From positions 87,100-151,099 of the forward strand of contig NZ_KV823406.1 of the NCBI RefSeq assembly GCF_001815935.1: a stretch of DNA of 64,000 bases. The letters are read 5' to 3'. The position numbers and the translations under genes were made by a program. The stretch is from Corynebacterium sp. HMSC04H06. GTDB taxonomy: Bacteria > Actinomycetota > Actinomycetes > Mycobacteriales > Mycobacteriaceae. Below, piece after piece: positions 43,045 to 53,537 of the stretch. The notes below the pieces were generated by a model. It worked only from the letters and a program-made list of their open reading frames with translations. It was not told the origin of the DNA and ran no database searches. Positions within the stretch are counted from its first letter, which is position 1. Each line of letters starts with the position of its first letter.

Positions 43045-43998
43045 CTAGGTATCGCGGGTGCCCTCGGGGCGGCCCGGAATCCCGAAGAAGTCGAGAACCT
43101 TGTCGGTGGCAAAGCCCTTGCCAACATGGGCGTCTTTGTCATAGGCGCCGCCGGGCCAGACGTGCTTGCCGCCGCCAATCCGGATGTGCTGGAGCGGTTC
43201 CTCGCAGCCGCTCCAGGTCTGCAGCAGGGCCGAGTTGGCCAGGCGCTCGGTCCGGATGCGGGAGCTGCAGCGGTTGCGCTCCTCGTCGTGGGCTAGAACA
43301 TCGACCACCGAGTTGTAGCGGGTACCGTGCCGTTTGCCGCCGTAGTACTTGACCACTGGATCGTTGGTCCCGTGCAGGTCCAGGCGGCCGACGGGTTGAT
43401 CGGCGCAGTTGTTGTGGATCGCCTCATAATAGGCGGCCGAGATACTGGCGATGGACTTGAACGTCCCGGGCATCTGGCAAGCCAGGTAGGCCACGAAACC
43501 GCCGCCGTTGGACATGCCGGTCGCGTAGATGCGCTCGTCGTCGATGGTGTAGGTGGCGCGCACGGTGTCGAGGATGTCCTCGACGAAGGCGATGTCCTCG
43601 GAGCCCTTGGTGTCGGCATAAGGGGCCGGCGCCCACGCGCCGTTTTTGCCCTGCGGGTAGACAGAAATGGCTTCCGCGTGCCGGAAGTCGGTGTACTTGA
43701 AGTTGTTCCAGCTGGTTTCCTTCCAGCCGTGGAAGGACATCAACAGCGGCCACTTCTTGGCCGGGTCATAGTCTTCCGGCACCGCGAGCACGTAGGTGCG
43801 CCCCGAGGGCAGGTTGATCTCGGTGAAGCTGCCGGGCTCTGGCCCGTCCAGCGGGGCCGAGCGCGGGATGCCCAGATCGATGCGCTCCCTAGAGCTCGGA
43901 GCCGCCGCGTCCCTTTCGGGGGTGCCCTGGGAGGAGCACCCGGCCATTAGGGCGGCGGTCGCCGTGACTGCCGCTACTGCGCGGAGGATGGGTTTCAC
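43045..43998 (-). CDS. Lipoprotein esterase, PHB depolymerase/feruloyl esterase (LpqC) type
   Basis: 317 residues. A lipoprotein signal peptide ends in the lipobox LMAGC (Cys21), so it is anchored outside the membrane. The alpha/beta hydrolase part has the nucleophile motif ATGMSNGGGFV, the acid in LHGTNDPVV and the histidine in GGKHVWPGG. The SFHGW loop supplies the oxyanion hole. The family hydrolyses ester bonds of polyesters or feruloyl sugars; the substrate here is unknown. Its start overlaps the stop of the frameshifted ABC gene by 4 bases, so it is the third gene of that operon. Confidence 0.88.
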   Translation of the reverse strand: MKPILRAVAAVTATAALMAGCSSQGTPERDAAAPSSRERIDLGIPRSAPLDGPEPGSFTEINLPSGRTYVLAVPEDYDPAKKWPLLMSFHGWKETSWNNFKYTDFRHAEAISVYPQGKNGAWAPAPYADTKGSEDIAFVEDILDTVRATYTIDDERIYATGMSNGGGFVAYLACQMPGTFKSIASISAAYYEAIHNNCADQPVGRLDLHGTNDPVVKYYGGKRHGTRYNSVVDVLAHDEERNRCSSRIRTERLANSALLQTWSGCEEPLQHIRIGGGKHVWPGGAYDKDAHVGKGFATDKVLDFFGIPGRPEGTRDT

Positions 43999-45739
43999 TG
44001 CGCTTTATCCCGGCCTTTCTTCCATGCGGCCCATAGGCGGGCGTACTGCCCACCGCGGGCGACTAGTTGTGTATGGTTGCCTCGTTCGATAATCCGCCCG
44101 CTATCCATGACGAGAATCTCGTCGGCATCGTAGGCCTGATCCAGGCGGTGCGCGACGACGAGGGCGGAGCGGGACTGGGTGACCGCCTGGGCCGCGTCGG
44201 TGAGCACCGCCGCGCCCGAGGTACCGGCCTCCGCGGTTGCCTCGTCCATGATAACCACCTTTGGATCCAACAAAAAGATCCTAGACAGGGCGAGTTGCTG
44301 CGCGGCGACCGGGTCCAGTTGTTGACCCCGGGCGCCAACCTCCGTGTCGAGGCCGTCCGGGAGCTCGGGGAAGCCCACGCGGTCGAGCGCGGCCTGCATT
44401 TGGGCGTCTGTGGCCGCCGGAGCCGCCAGCGCGAGGTCCTCGCGCAGCGTCCCGGAGAAGACGTGGACCTCCTGGGAGATCAGCGCCAGGCGGACGACGC
44501 GCTCGCGCGGTCCGAAAGGGCGGAGACCTCTACCCCATCGACGGTGACGTGCCCCGCGTCCGGCACGCGCAGGCCGGCCGCCAACGCGGCCACCGTCGTC
44601 TTGCCCGCGCCGGAGGCGCCCACCAGGGCGATCTTCTGGCCCGGCTGCACGCGCAGGCTGACGTCTTCGACCGCCCAGCCGTCGCCGTAGCCGAAGCTGA
44701 CGCCTTCCATCTCGACCTCGCCGCGACTGGTGGGTGCGCCCGCGGCCGTGACGGGCCGCGGCGGGTCGATGACCACGCCCACGATGCGCGCCAGGGAGGC
44801 GTAGCCGGACTGGACGGTGTCCAGGATGCGCATGAGACCCAGCAGCGGTCCGCGCAGGCGGATGAGCATGAGCATGGCGGCCGTGACCGCGCCGACGCTC
44901 AGGCCGGCCGACTGCGTGGCCAGGTAGCCGGCGATGAGTCCGGCAGACAGCATGACGAGCTCGACGAGGGTCATCCAGAACTGCAGGGTGATCATGGTGC
45001 GCCGGGCGCTGTAGCCGCGCTCGACGACCTGCCAGGAGGCCTGACCGACCTTATGGTGCATCTCGTCTTCCAGGTGGAACGCCCGCACGGTCGCGTTGCC
45101 GCGGATGACTTCCAGGATGCGGCGGGCGCGGGTAGCCATGGACTCGCGTTCGGCCACGTAACGACCGGGCGCGACCTTGAGGTAGGCCCGCGCGGCGAAG
45201 AAGTACAGCGGGGCCGCACAGGCGACCACCAAGAGGAACTGCCAGTCCAGGGTCACCAGGGCAATGGCGGTGGCGACGATGGAGAAGGCCGAATTGCTCA
45301 GCACCGGCGCGGTCTCGGTGACCGCGGCGGACAGCTCCGCGACGTCGTCGGTAGAGCGCGAGACCAGGTCCCCCGTCCCGGCGTCCTCGACCCGGTGGGT
45401 AGGCAGGCCCACGGCGGTGGAGACCATCTGCAGGCGCAGCTGCGCGATGATCTTCTCCGTGACCCGGGAGATGAGGTAGAAACCCAGCGCTGCCAGGATC
45501 GCCGCGGCCGCAGCCGCGCCCAGCAGCTGGGCTGCCAGGCCGCCCAGGTGTTGCGGCTCGCCCGCGATAACGATGTCGACGATCCGTCCCAACCAGATCG
45601 GGATTAAGATGTTGGCGGCCGCGCCGGCGCTTAAGACCACCAGCGCTAGGACCAGCCGCCAGGCCGCCCCGGGGATGGCCTTCACGTTGTCGGCAACGCA
45701 GCGGCGCACCTGCGGCCACGTGGCGTTCGGGAACCGCAT
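43995..45739 (-). pseudogene. ABC exporter half (TMD-NBD), frameshifted in the ATPase domain
   Basis: The first frame runs from ATG 45739 with six hydrophobic segments, a GASGAGKTT Walker A near residue 370, and then stops early near 44480. Translation resumes in another frame (to 43995) with LAL...VVIMDEATAEAG (Walker B), the H-loop VVAHR and a normal end. The two frames join if two bases are removed from a CGCGCG tract at about 44503-44510. The span is 2 bases off a multiple of 3, as expected. The signature reads LDPVAAQQ, not LSGGQ. Partner of the upstream half-transporter; TAATG overlap. Confidence 0.8.
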
Positions 45740-47175
45740 TAGGCGCGCACCTCCTGGGCCAGCCAGGCCGGCGAGGAGGTGTAGACCACCGTCGGCTTGT
45801 CCGCGCGGGTGGCCGCGATGCGCTCCACGATGGTGGCCTCGGTGACCGAGTCCACCGCAGACGTCGGCTCGATGAGCACGAGGACTTCCGGGTCCGCCGC
45901 GATGGCGCGGGCCAGGGCCACGCGCTGGCGCTGGCCGCCGGACAGGTGCCCGCCGTTGTCGCCCACCTCGCGGTCGTGGCCCCCGGGGATGTCCTCCGCC
46001 GCGGCCACCCACAGCGCCCGGGCGGCGGATTCGGCGTCTGCGGAAACATTGCTGCCCACGGTCCCGTCGAAGATATCGGCCTGGTGCGGGGCCACCAGGT
46101 AGCGCTCCCGCGGCAGTCGCGCCAGGTAGTCCGGGACCTCGCCGGTCTCCACGTGGATGCCCGGGCGCAGGGCCGGCAGCTCGGCGGTGTCATCGGCGGC
46201 GAATTCCGGCGGCTGGTTCAGCAGATCGACGATCCGGGCCCCGCTGGCCTGGGCGGCCGCCCAGCGCGAGGCGATATTGCGGCCCAGCATGGTCATTGGG
46301 GTGATGATGAACTGGGTCAGGCCGATGATCGTGATGAGCTCGCCCACGCTGAGGTACCCCTGCAGCGCCAGCCAACCCGCCACGCAGCCGACGACGATCA
46401 CATACAAGCTGCCGATGCCGGTGGTCACCGCGTTCAGTCGCGCCTGGGCGGCGTTGGCAAAGATGGTCTTGTCGTAAGCGTTATCGGAGGCCTCCGCGTA
46501 GCGGCGCCGTACCGTATCGACCGCACCGATGCCCTTGATGATGCGCAGACCTTCCACGACGTCGGTGGCCGTGGCGGCCGCCTGGGCTAGGGCCGCCTGG
46601 CGCACGCTGGAGCGCTTGCGCAGCGGGCGCGCCGCCGTCAGAGAGCACCAGACGATGATGGGTCCGCCCAGCAGGACGGCCAGGCCCAGCGGCAGGTAGA
46701 TAAGCCCCACCATGACGGCCACGTAGACGATGGAGACGACCTCGGCGACGGGAAAAACCGTCATGAACACGGCGTTCGCCACGCGCTGGGTGTCGGTGGA
46801 GGCGATGGACAGCAGTTCGCCGGCAGTGCGGCGCCGCCCGCCGATGCCCCGTGGATGGGTAATCCGGTCCGTGACCGCCATGCGCAGCTGGTGGGCGATG
46901 AGCAACATCGCCCAGTTAAACAGACCCCGGGAGAACCAGCTCGCCGCGGCGTTGACGGCGAAGAGCCCGATAAGCACCGCTACCCACACCACCAACGAGC
47001 GCAAGGAGCTGCTGGCTATCGCGTCGTCCACGGCCTTGCCGACGACCACCGGGGTAAGCCCGTTGCACACGAAGGTCACTGCCATGAGCACCGCGGCCGG
47101 GATTGTCCGCTGCTTCTGCGAGAAGACAGTTTTCAGCAGCCAACGCTTGTCGCCGGGTGCTGGAAGAGATGACAT
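45739..47175 (-). CDS. ABC exporter half with degenerate ATPase domain
   Basis: 478 residues from ATG 47175. Residues about 15-300 form a six-helix exporter TMD. The NBD keeps HLSGGQRQRVALARAI and EPTSAVDS, but no Walker A motif is present (residues about 335-380 read straight from GIHVETGEVPD into APHQADIFDG), and Walker B Asp is replaced (VLIEPTS). It also ends soon after TVVYTSSP. Such degenerate subunits pair with a catalytically better partner. Here the partner downstream is frameshifted, so the exporter may be lost in this strain. Confidence 0.85.
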   Translation of the reverse strand: MSSLPAPGDKRWLLKTVFSQKQRTIPAAVLMAVTFVCNGLTPVVVGKAVDDAIASSSLRSLVVWVAVLIGLFAVNAAASWFSRGLFNWAMLLIAHQLRMAVTDRITHPRGIGGRRRTAGELLSIASTDTQRVANAVFMTVFPVAEVVSIVYVAVMVGLIYLPLGLAVLLGGPIIVWCSLTAARPLRKRSSVRQAALAQAAATATDVVEGLRIIKGIGAVDTVRRRYAEASDNAYDKTIFANAAQARLNAVTTGIGSLYVIVVGCVAGWLALQGYLSVGELITIIGLTQFIITPMTMLGRNIASRWAAAQASGARIVDLLNQPPEFAADDTAELPALRPGIHVETGEVPDYLARLPRERYLVAPHQADIFDGTVGSNVSADAESAARALWVAAAEDIPGGHDREVGDNGGHLSGGQRQRVALARAIAADPEVLVLIEPTSAVDSVTEATIVERIAATRADKPTVVYTSSPAWLAQEVRA

Positions 47176-47224
47176 AGGGATCCATCCTATAAGGGAACAT
47201 GAGAAACAGGTAAGTTTATTAGCG

Positions 47225-48034
47225 ATGTCCACACAGCCTGACCCGCGCAATTTCCCGTCCTACCGCCCGCCCTCGGAAAAGGAGGGCCCCGAGTTCCGCG
47301 GGGCTGCCCACCGCACGGCCACAGCCCGGGCGTTCGGGCACGGCGCCGGAACCTACCACGACGTGCGCCCGTCCTATCCGGCACAGGTCGCGAAGCTACT
47401 GGCCGACCACGCCACCGTGGTCGATATCGGGGCAGGCACCGGAAAGCTCACGGAACAGCTGGCCGCGACCCCTGGCGTCGAGCGCGTCTGGGCCGTCGAC
47501 CCTTCCGCCGACATGGCGCGGGTGCTGGAAGAAAACCTCGCGGTTCCGGTGTGGCGGGCCAAGGCCGAGGCCACCGCGCTGCCGGAGGCGAGCGTGGACG
47601 CCGTGGCGGCGGCGCAGACCTGGCACTGGGTGGACGTGCCGGCCGCCTGCGCGGAATTCGACCGGATAGTCCGCCCCGGCGGGCACGTGTTGCTGGTGTG
47701 GAACACCCTGGATGTCACCGATGATCCGTGGCTGCTGCGGCTTGCGCGCATCATGCACAGCGGCGACGTCCAGAAGCCCGGCTTTTTACCGGCCCTAGCC
47801 GCGCCCTGGACCATCGAGCGGGAGTTGCGCACGACCTTTACACAGGAGCTTTACCCCGCGCAGCTGCACCAGCTCATGCACACCCGGGCCTATTGGCTGC
47901 GCAACGGGGACAAGATCCACCAGCGGATGACGCACAACCTCAACTGGTACCTGCGCGAGCACACCGGACTGAGTGACGACGACGCGGTGCGGCTGCGCTA
48001 CCGCACCGACGCCTTCCTGCTGCGCCGCGCCTAG
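47225..48034 (+). CDS. Class I SAM-dependent methyltransferase
   Basis: 269 residues from ATG 47225. The Methyltransf_11 core: [16 protein letters not shown], motif [16 protein letters not shown], acidic motif [10 protein letters not shown], then [11 protein letters not shown] and [12 protein letters not shown]. The WHW motif is typical of the family's unassigned members. Divergent from the ABC genes, 49 bases apart; its last 4 bases overlap the end of der. Confidence 0.87.
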   Translation: MSTQPDPRNFPSYRPPSEKEGPEFRGAAHRTATARAFGHGAGTYHDVRPSYPAQVAKLLADHATVVDIGAGTGKLTEQLAATPGVERVWAVDPSADMARVLEENLAVPVWRAKAEATALPEASVDAVAAAQTWHWVDVPAACAEFDRIVRPGGHVLLVWNTLDVTDDPWLLRLARIMHSGDVQKPGFLPALAAPWTIERELRTTFTQELYPAQLHQLMHTRAYWLRNGDKIHQRMTHNLNWYLREHTGLSDDDAVRLRYRTDAFLLRRA

Positions 48035-49659
48035 CGCTTCTTGCGGCGCTCGCGCACGCGCACCGCAATCCGGACCGGGGTGCCGTGGAAGCCGAAGCGC
48101 TCGCGGAACTTGCGCTCCAGGTAGCGGCGGTAGCCTGCATCCAGGAAGCCGGTGGTAAACAGCACGATGGTCGGCGGCTGCGTGGAGGCCTGCGTGGCAA
48201 AGAGAACGCGCGGCAGGCGGTTATTCTTCATCGGCGGCGGGTTGGCCGCGATCGCCTCGCGCATCCAGTTGTTGAGCTGGCCGGTGGTCACGCGCTGATC
48301 CCAGCTCTCCAGGGCCTCGATCATGGCTGGTTCCAGCTTCTGGAGCGCACGCCCGGTCTCCGCGGAGATATTGATGCGGGTGACCCAGGGCAGGTGCGCC
48401 AGCTGCTGGTCGATCTCCCGGTCCAGGTAGTAGCGGCGATCCTCGTCCATCAGGTCCCACTTGTTGAAGGCGATCACCAGGGCCTTGCCGGCCTCGAGCA
48501 CCATGTTGAGCACGCGCTGGTCCTGCTCGGAGATCTCCTCCGAGGCATCGATGAGCATGACGCAGACCTCGGCCGCGTCGATGATGCCGCGGGTGCGCAG
48601 GGAGGCATAGTACTCATGCCCCTGGGCGTTCTTGACCTTCTTGCGCAGGCCGGCGGTGTCGATAAACCGCCACAGCTGCTGGTCCAGCTGGACCAGGGAG
48701 TCGACCGGGTCCACGGTGGTGCCCGCAACGTTGTCGACGACGGCGCGGTTCTCGCCAGTGAACTTGTTCAGCAGCGAGGACTTCCCCACGTTCGGCTTGC
48801 CCACCAGCGCCACGCGGCGCGGTCCGGCGGTAATTGAATGCGCACGCGGGGTCTCCGGAAACAGGCGCAGGACCTCGTCGAGGACGTCCGCGCCGCCGCG
48901 GCCGTGCTGCGCCGAGACCGGCCACGGATCGCCCAGGCCCAGGCCGTAGAACTCCGCGACGTCGGCGTACTGGTTGTCCGAGTCGAATTTGTTGGCCACC
49001 AGGATGACCGGGACCTGCGACTTCTGCAGGCGCCGCGCCATGACCGAGTCGGTCTCGGTGATGCCGACCTTGGTGTCGACCACGAAGACAATGACGTCGG
49101 CGGTTTCCATGGCCACCTCCGCCTGGCGGGCAATGGCCGCGTGGATACCCTTGACGTTGGGATCCCAGCCGCCGGTGTCCTGGACGAGGAAGCGCTGGCC
49201 GTTCCAGTCGCCGATGTAGGACACGCGGTCGCGGGTCACGCCCGGATGGTCTTCGACCACGGCCTCGCGGCGGCCCAGGAAGCGGTTGACCAAGGAGGAC
49301 TTGCCCACGTTCGGGCGGCCGACGATGGCCACGGTGCACAGGGCTTCCGAGTCGTACTGCTGGCCGCCCATCCCGTAGGCGGCCTCGATCTCGGCCCACT
49401 CTTCTTCCGTCAGCGGGGTCTCCGGGTCCTCGTCCTCGCCGTAGTCAGCGTCGCCGAACTCGGATTCGTCGAAGTCGTAGTCGAACTCCTCGGCATCAAA
49501 ATCGGCCGCAGCCCAGCCCTCGTGGGGATCGCGCTCTAAAATCTCCTCGGCCGGCTCGGTGCCCGGGGTTTGCCCGTGCGGGGAGTAAAACTCGGTCTCG
49601 GTCTCCGGCGCGTTGTCGCGACCGTTGCCGGCGCCGTTGTCGTTGGGGTTATGAGTCAT
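48031..49659 (-). CDS. der: Ribosome biogenesis GTPase Der (EngA)
   Basis: 542 residues. Two tandem GTPase domains: first G1 [14 protein letters not shown] near residue 114, second G1 [14 protein letters not shown] near 287, with DTGG and DTAG G3 motifs and NKFD / NKWD G4 motifs, followed by a C-terminal KH-like domain ending in RVRERRKKR. The first 100 residues are an acidic extension beyond the E. coli protein, common in actinobacteria. Der is needed for 50S subunit assembly. ATG overlaps cmk by 11 bases. Confidence 0.96.
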   Translation of the reverse strand: MTHNPNDNGAGNGRDNAPETETEFYSPHGQTPGTEPAEEILERDPHEGWAAADFDAEEFDYDFDESEFGDADYGEDEDPETPLTEEEWAEIEAAYGMGGQQYDSEALCTVAIVGRPNVGKSSLVNRFLGRREAVVEDHPGVTRDRVSYIGDWNGQRFLVQDTGGWDPNVKGIHAAIARQAEVAMETADVIVFVVDTKVGITETDSVMARRLQKSQVPVILVANKFDSDNQYADVAEFYGLGLGDPWPVSAQHGRGGADVLDEVLRLFPETPRAHSITAGPRRVALVGKPNVGKSSLLNKFTGENRAVVDNVAGTTVDPVDSLVQLDQQLWRFIDTAGLRKKVKNAQGHEYYASLRTRGIIDAAEVCVMLIDASEEISEQDQRVLNMVLEAGKALVIAFNKWDLMDEDRRYYLDREIDQQLAHLPWVTRINISAETGRALQKLEPAMIEALESWDQRVTTGQLNNWMREAIAANPPPMKNNRLPRVLFATQASTQPPTIVLFTTGFLDAGYRRYLERKFRERFGFHGTPVRIAVRVRERRKKR

Positions 49660-50347
49660 TACGGGACTCCTCTACTAGCTGCACTAAACGCTCTACTACC
49701 TCAGGGAGGGTGAGCTCGGAGGTATCAATGACGGCGGCGTCGTCGGCCGGGCGCAACGGCGAGGTCGCGCGGGAAGAATCCGCGGCGTCGCGGCGCTCGA
49801 CGTCGGCCAACACCGCCTCGAAGTCGGACTCGCGGCCGACGGCGAGGTTCTGATCGTGGCGGCGCTGGGCGCGCACCTGCGCGCTCGCCGTCAGGTAGGC
49901 CTTCGCCGGGGCGTCCGCCAGCACTACGGTGCCAATATCGCGGCCTTCCACGATGGCGCGGTGGGCCTGGTGGGCCAGCTTGCGCTGCAGGGCGACCAAG
50001 TTGTCGCGGACCTGGGGGATGGCGGAGACGGCCGAGACGTTGCGGGTGACCTCGTCACCGCGGATCTCGCCGGAGACGTCCTCGCCTCCCAGGAAGACGG
50101 CGGTCGTGTCCGGGTCGTCGGAGACCTCCAGCGGCAGATCCTTCGTGGCCTCGATGACCGCGGGGGCATCGGCCGGGTCCACGCCGCCGCGTAAAACCGC
50201 CAGGGTCGCCACGCGATACATGGCGCCGGTGTCGACGTACTTGGCCGCGAGCCGCTTGGCCAGCTCGCGGCAGGTGCTGGACTTGCCGGTGCCGGACGGG
50301 CCATCCACGGCCAGCAGCAGGCCGTCGTTGGGCATATTGCTGAACAT
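49649..50347 (-). CDS. cmk: Cytidylate kinase
   Basis: 232 residues. P-loop [17 protein letters not shown] at the N-terminus, the CMP-binding YVDTGAMYR, and [20 protein letters not shown] with the later RDAADS segment, all typical of Cmk (CMP/dCMP phosphorylation). The conserved order rluB-cmk-der places it in a ribosome maturation operon. It starts immediately after the rluB stop. Confidence 0.96.
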   Translation of the reverse strand: MFSNMPNDGLLLAVDGPSGTGKSSTCRELAKRLAAKYVDTGAMYRVATLAVLRGGVDPADAPAVIEATKDLPLEVSDDPDTTAVFLGGEDVSGEIRGDEVTRNVSAVSAIPQVRDNLVALQRKLAHQAHRAIVEGRDIGTVVLADAPAKAYLTASAQVRAQRRHDQNLAVGRESDFEAVLADVERRDAADSSRATSPLRPADDAAVIDTSELTLPEVVERLVQLVEESRNDS

Positions 50348-51283
50348 CTACATCCCCACTTCGTTGTACAGGCTGGTTAGTTCGCTGTCGTTGAGGGCGC
50401 GCATCTTGCCCGGCTTGAGCTCGCCCAGCTGCACCGTGTGGATCTTGGTGCGGACTAGGCGCTGGACCGGGTAGCCGGCGGCCTTGAGCATACGGCGCAC
50501 GATATGCTTGCGACCCTCGTGCAGCTCGAGGCGGATCAGGGAATAACCTTGGTTCTTGTCCACCACCTGCACGAAGTCAGCCTTGGCGACACCGTCGTCG
50601 AGCTCGATTCCTTCCTTGAGCGCGCGCACGAGCTTCTTGTCCCCCTCGCCCAGCACCGTGGCGAGGTAGGTCTTGCGCACCTCGTACTTGGGGTGCATCA
50701 GGCGGTTGGCCAGCTCCCCGTCGTTGGTGAGCAGGAGCAGGCCCTCGGTGTCCGCGTCGAGGCGGCCGACGTGGAAGAGGCGCTGGCCGGCGGCCACGCG
50801 CTCGGAGATGAGGTCGCCCACGCAGGGCCGGCCCATCTCGTCCGACATCGTGGAGTGGACCCCGCGCGGTTTGTTGAGCACGAAGTATTCCATGTCCTCG
50901 TTGACGTTGACGCGGGTGCCGTCCACGCGGATGATGTCCACGTTCGGGTTGACGCGCACGCCCTGGCGGGTGATCTTCTTGCCGTTGACTTCGACGCGGC
51001 CCTTTTCAATGAGGACCTCGGCGTGGCGGCGCGAGGCTACCCCGGCCTTCGCCAGGACCTTCTGGAGGCGCTCGCCCTGCTGGGCGGGCGCGGCGGAATC
51101 CGCGGAGTCTTGGCCGGCATACAGCCAGTCGGCGCCCAGTTCTTCGGCTACCGACTGCGCGGTCGCGGCGCGGTCTTTCTTAGAAACGTGCTGGTGGCGT
51201 GCCGGTTTCGCGTTTGAGACGATAATCTCGTCGACGCGCTCCTTCTTGTCCGGTGTGCCATCGCGGCGAGCGGGTGGATTCAC
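50348..51283 (-). CDS. rluB: Pseudouridine synthase RluB-type
   Basis: 311 residues. After a basic, disordered leader (about 1-70) comes an S4 domain (GERLQKVLAKAGVASRRHAE) and the catalytic domain with HVGRLDADTEGLLLLTNDG, where the Asp is the active nucleophile, and LHEGRKHIVRRMLKAAG. It modifies a uridine in 23S rRNA helix 93. The start at ATG 51283 gives the longer form; a shorter start near residue 33 is possible. Upstream 124 bases contain no gene. Confidence 0.94.
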   Translation of the reverse strand: MNPPARRDGTPDKKERVDEIIVSNAKPARHQHVSKKDRAATAQSVAEELGADWLYAGQDSADSAAPAQQGERLQKVLAKAGVASRRHAEVLIEKGRVEVNGKKITRQGVRVNPNVDIIRVDGTRVNVNEDMEYFVLNKPRGVHSTMSDEMGRPCVGDLISERVAAGQRLFHVGRLDADTEGLLLLTNDGELANRLMHPKYEVRKTYLATVLGEGDKKLVRALKEGIELDDGVAKADFVQVVDKNQGYSLIRLELHEGRKHIVRRMLKAAGYPVQRLVRTKIHTVQLGELKPGKMRALNDSELTSLYNEVGM

Positions 51284-51407
51284 AGGTGCATCCTTTTCGA
51301 AATATGCAGTTGATTAGGTACCCCGCCATGCTACCCCAGTGCCCGCAGGCCACGCTAAACGCCGCGAGCAGGCCAAGGGCCCTAGCCCCAGTGCTCGGGC
51401 CCGCGCG

Positions 51408-51962
51408 CTAGTACTCCTCGTCGATGGCGTCGACGTCGGGCAGCAGCGGGGCCAGGTCGGGCAGGCGGGACAGAGAATCGATGCCCAGCAGCTCGAGGAA
51501 AAGCTCGGTGGTCTCGTAGCGGTGCGCGGAGCCTTCGAAGTCCTCCTCCGGCAACTCCCGGATGAGCCCGCGCAGGGTCAGCGTGCGCATCACGCCGTCG
51601 ACGTTCACGCCGCGCACGGCGGCGACTTGGGCGCGCGTGACCGGCTGACGGTAGGCCACGACGGCCAGGGTCTCCAGGGCGGCGCGGGAGAGCTTGGACT
51701 GTGCGCCATCCAGCACGAAGCGCTCCACCACCGAGGCGTTGGCAGGCCGGGTGTATAGCCGCCAGCCTTCGGCGGTTTCGCGCACGTCGATACCGGAGCC
51801 GCGCGCGTCGTATTCCTGCGACAGCTCCCGAAGCAAGTCGCTGACCACCGTGGTCTCCTCGTTCAGCGCCGCGGCGAGCTGCTCCACCGGCGCGGGGGCG
51901 TCCAGCACCAGCAGGATGGACTCCAGGCGGGAGCGCTGTTGGGAAATCATGGGTAAATCCAT
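51408..51962 (-). CDS. scpB: Segregation and condensation protein B
   Basis: 184 residues from ATG 51962 (MDLPMISQQRSRLES; ATG 51950 also possible). Two winged-helix domains: RLESILLVLDAPAPVEQLAAAL at the start and ALETLAVVAYRQPVTRAQV with VRGVNVDG in the second. ScpB dimers with ScpA and SMC form condensin. Unusually, scpA is not adjacent: a GNAT gene on the other strand separates them. Confidence 0.95.
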   Translation of the reverse strand: MDLPMISQQRSRLESILLVLDAPAPVEQLAAALNEETTVVSDLLRELSQEYDARGSGIDVRETAEGWRLYTRPANASVVERFVLDGAQSKLSRAALETLAVVAYRQPVTRAQVAAVRGVNVDGVMRTLTLRGLIRELPEEDFEGSAHRYETTELFLELLGIDSLSRLPDLAPLLPDVDAIDEEY

Positions 51963-52037
51963 GCGCCACAGTCTAGTCCCCCGCTCCTGTCCGCCCCGAG
52001 CGGGCCAAAAGTTTATCAATCCTTAATGCGCCCACAC

Positions 52038-52071
52038 TTGACAGTCGATGTGATGTGCATAACATGGTGTC
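52038..52071 (+). promoter_or_regulatory. Promoter of the GNAT gene, probably leaderless
   Basis: TTGACA (52038-52043), 16 bases, TAACAT (52060-52065), then ATG at 52072, only 6 bases later. Transcription would begin at or next to the start codon. It lies in the scpB-GNAT divergent gap. Confidence 0.6.
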
Positions 52072-52641
52072 ATGGATACAATCACACGAACTGACCGTCT
52101 ACTCCTCATCCCGCTGTCGACCGCCAACGTGGAAGAAGCCCACAAGGTATACGGCGACAGCCGTATCTGGACGCACCGCCCCAACGCCCGCCACATGGAC
52201 ATCCGGACCACCCGCGCGCTGGCCGAGGTGGCCAGCAACTCCTGGTCACAGCACCAGCTCGGCCCGTGGAGCGCCTATTACCGCGACCGCCCCAGTGAGT
52301 TCCTGGGCGTGGGCGGCGCCGAATTCGTCGATGGCGCCGGAGGCTTCTGGGACATCAAGTACCGACTCCTGCCGGAGCACTGGGGCCAGGGGATAGCCAC
52401 CGAGCTGACCAAGCAAGCCATCGAGTCCGCCCGCCGCGTCCACTCGGACGCCCCGATCACCATCCGCGTGACCACTAACCACCCGGCCTCCTCGCGCATC
52501 GCGGAAAAACTCGGGTTGGAAAAGATGTGGGAGGGCCGCCGTATTGGCACCGAGGACAACCCGGACGAGCCGGACGTGCGCGTCTACGCCGACCGCCAGC
52601 TGCCCGCCGAGGTGCTCGAGTTCATCCAGCAGCGCCCTTAA
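52072..52641 (+). CDS. GNAT N-acetyltransferase, RimJ/RimL type
   Basis: 189 residues. N-terminal RTDRLLLIPLS is the typical RimJ/RimL-like first strand; the acetyl-CoA loop is in LLPEHWGQGIATELTKQAIE, with NHPASSRIAEKLGLEK as the closing helix. Likely acetylates a protein N-terminus or small amine. It is inserted between scpA and scpB on the opposite strand and appears to have its own promoter. Confidence 0.9.
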   Translation: MDTITRTDRLLLIPLSTANVEEAHKVYGDSRIWTHRPNARHMDIRTTRALAEVASNSWSQHQLGPWSAYYRDRPSEFLGVGGAEFVDGAGGFWDIKYRLLPEHWGQGIATELTKQAIESARRVHSDAPITIRVTTNHPASSRIAEKLGLEKMWEGRRIGTEDNPDEPDVRVYADRQLPAEVLEFIQQRP

Positions 52642-52673
52642 AGACTGCCCCAGTACCCCGCTGTGGTTGCCGC

Positions 52674-53537
52674 CTAGTCCCAGTTGGCGGCGGCGACCAC
52701 GGCGGGGTCGACGTCGAGACCGGTCCAGCTGACCGACAGCGGGCCGAGGGACTCCGGCTGCTCGGTGTCGACCGCCTTCGCCTTATACAGCTCGAGCAGC
52801 GCCAGGAAGCGGCCGACCACCTGCATGGATACCGTACAGTCCCGGGTCAGGGCCGCAAAGCTCATCCACCGGGCCTGCCCCAGCAGCTTGAGCGTGTCCA
52901 TGATCTTGCCGGCCTGCTCCGGCACGGACACGGCCACCTGGTGCACGTGCCCGATGCCGACTTCCTCCGGCGGCTTCGGACGGAAGACGCTGGCGGCCAG
53001 CTCCGCGAAGCTGGCGGGGCTGTGGCCAAGCCGGACCGGGGGTAAGAGATCGGCGAAGCGCTCCTCCATGCTGACCGCGCGCGGGTAGCGCCGCTGCGCG
53101 TGGCGCTGCCACTCGGCGAATTCGTCTGCGACCTGCTTGTAGGCCTTGTACTGCAAAAGGCGCGCGAAAAGCAGGTCCCGGGACTCGAGGAGTTCCAGGT
53201 CCTCCAGGTCATCCACCTCGCCGCGCGGCAGCAGGCGGGCGGCCTTGAGATCCAAGAGCGTGGCGGCCACGACGAGGAACTCCGTGGTCTCGTCCAAGTC
53301 CGCGTCCTGCCCCAGGGCGCGGGTGTATTCGACGAATTCGTCGGTCACCTCCGACAGCGCTAGGTCGGTGACCTCCATCTTCTTGGACTGGATGAGCTGC
53401 AAGAGCAGGTCAAAGGGGCCCTCGAAGTTATCCAGCGCGATCCGGAAGCCGGTGATTTCGGGCTGAACCGGCTCCCCCGCCGGCGCCTCGGCTACCGCGG
53501 CCTCGTTCTTAGCCACGCGACGGGCTGGTGCGCTCAA
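52674..53537 (-). CDS. scpA: Segregation and condensation protein A
   Basis: 287 residues. The kleisin pattern FRIALDNFEGPFDLLLQLI at about 30-50 is diagnostic, followed by DLALSEVTDEFVEY and a C-terminal winged helix (about 210-287) that binds SMC. ScpA bridges the SMC dimer. Its ATG overlaps the end of parA by 29 bases. ParA, ScpA and XerD next to each other suggest a shared role in chromosome organisation and termination. Confidence 0.95.
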   Translation of the reverse strand: MSAPARRVAKNEAAVAEAPAGEPVQPEITGFRIALDNFEGPFDLLLQLIQSKKMEVTDLALSEVTDEFVEYTRALGQDADLDETTEFLVVAATLLDLKAARLLPRGEVDDLEDLELLESRDLLFARLLQYKAYKQVADEFAEWQRHAQRRYPRAVSMEERFADLLPPVRLGHSPASFAELAASVFRPKPPEEVGIGHVHQVAVSVPEQAGKIMDTLKLLGQARWMSFAALTRDCTVSMQVVGRFLALLELYKAKAVDTEQPESLGPLSVSWTGLDVDPAVVAAANWD

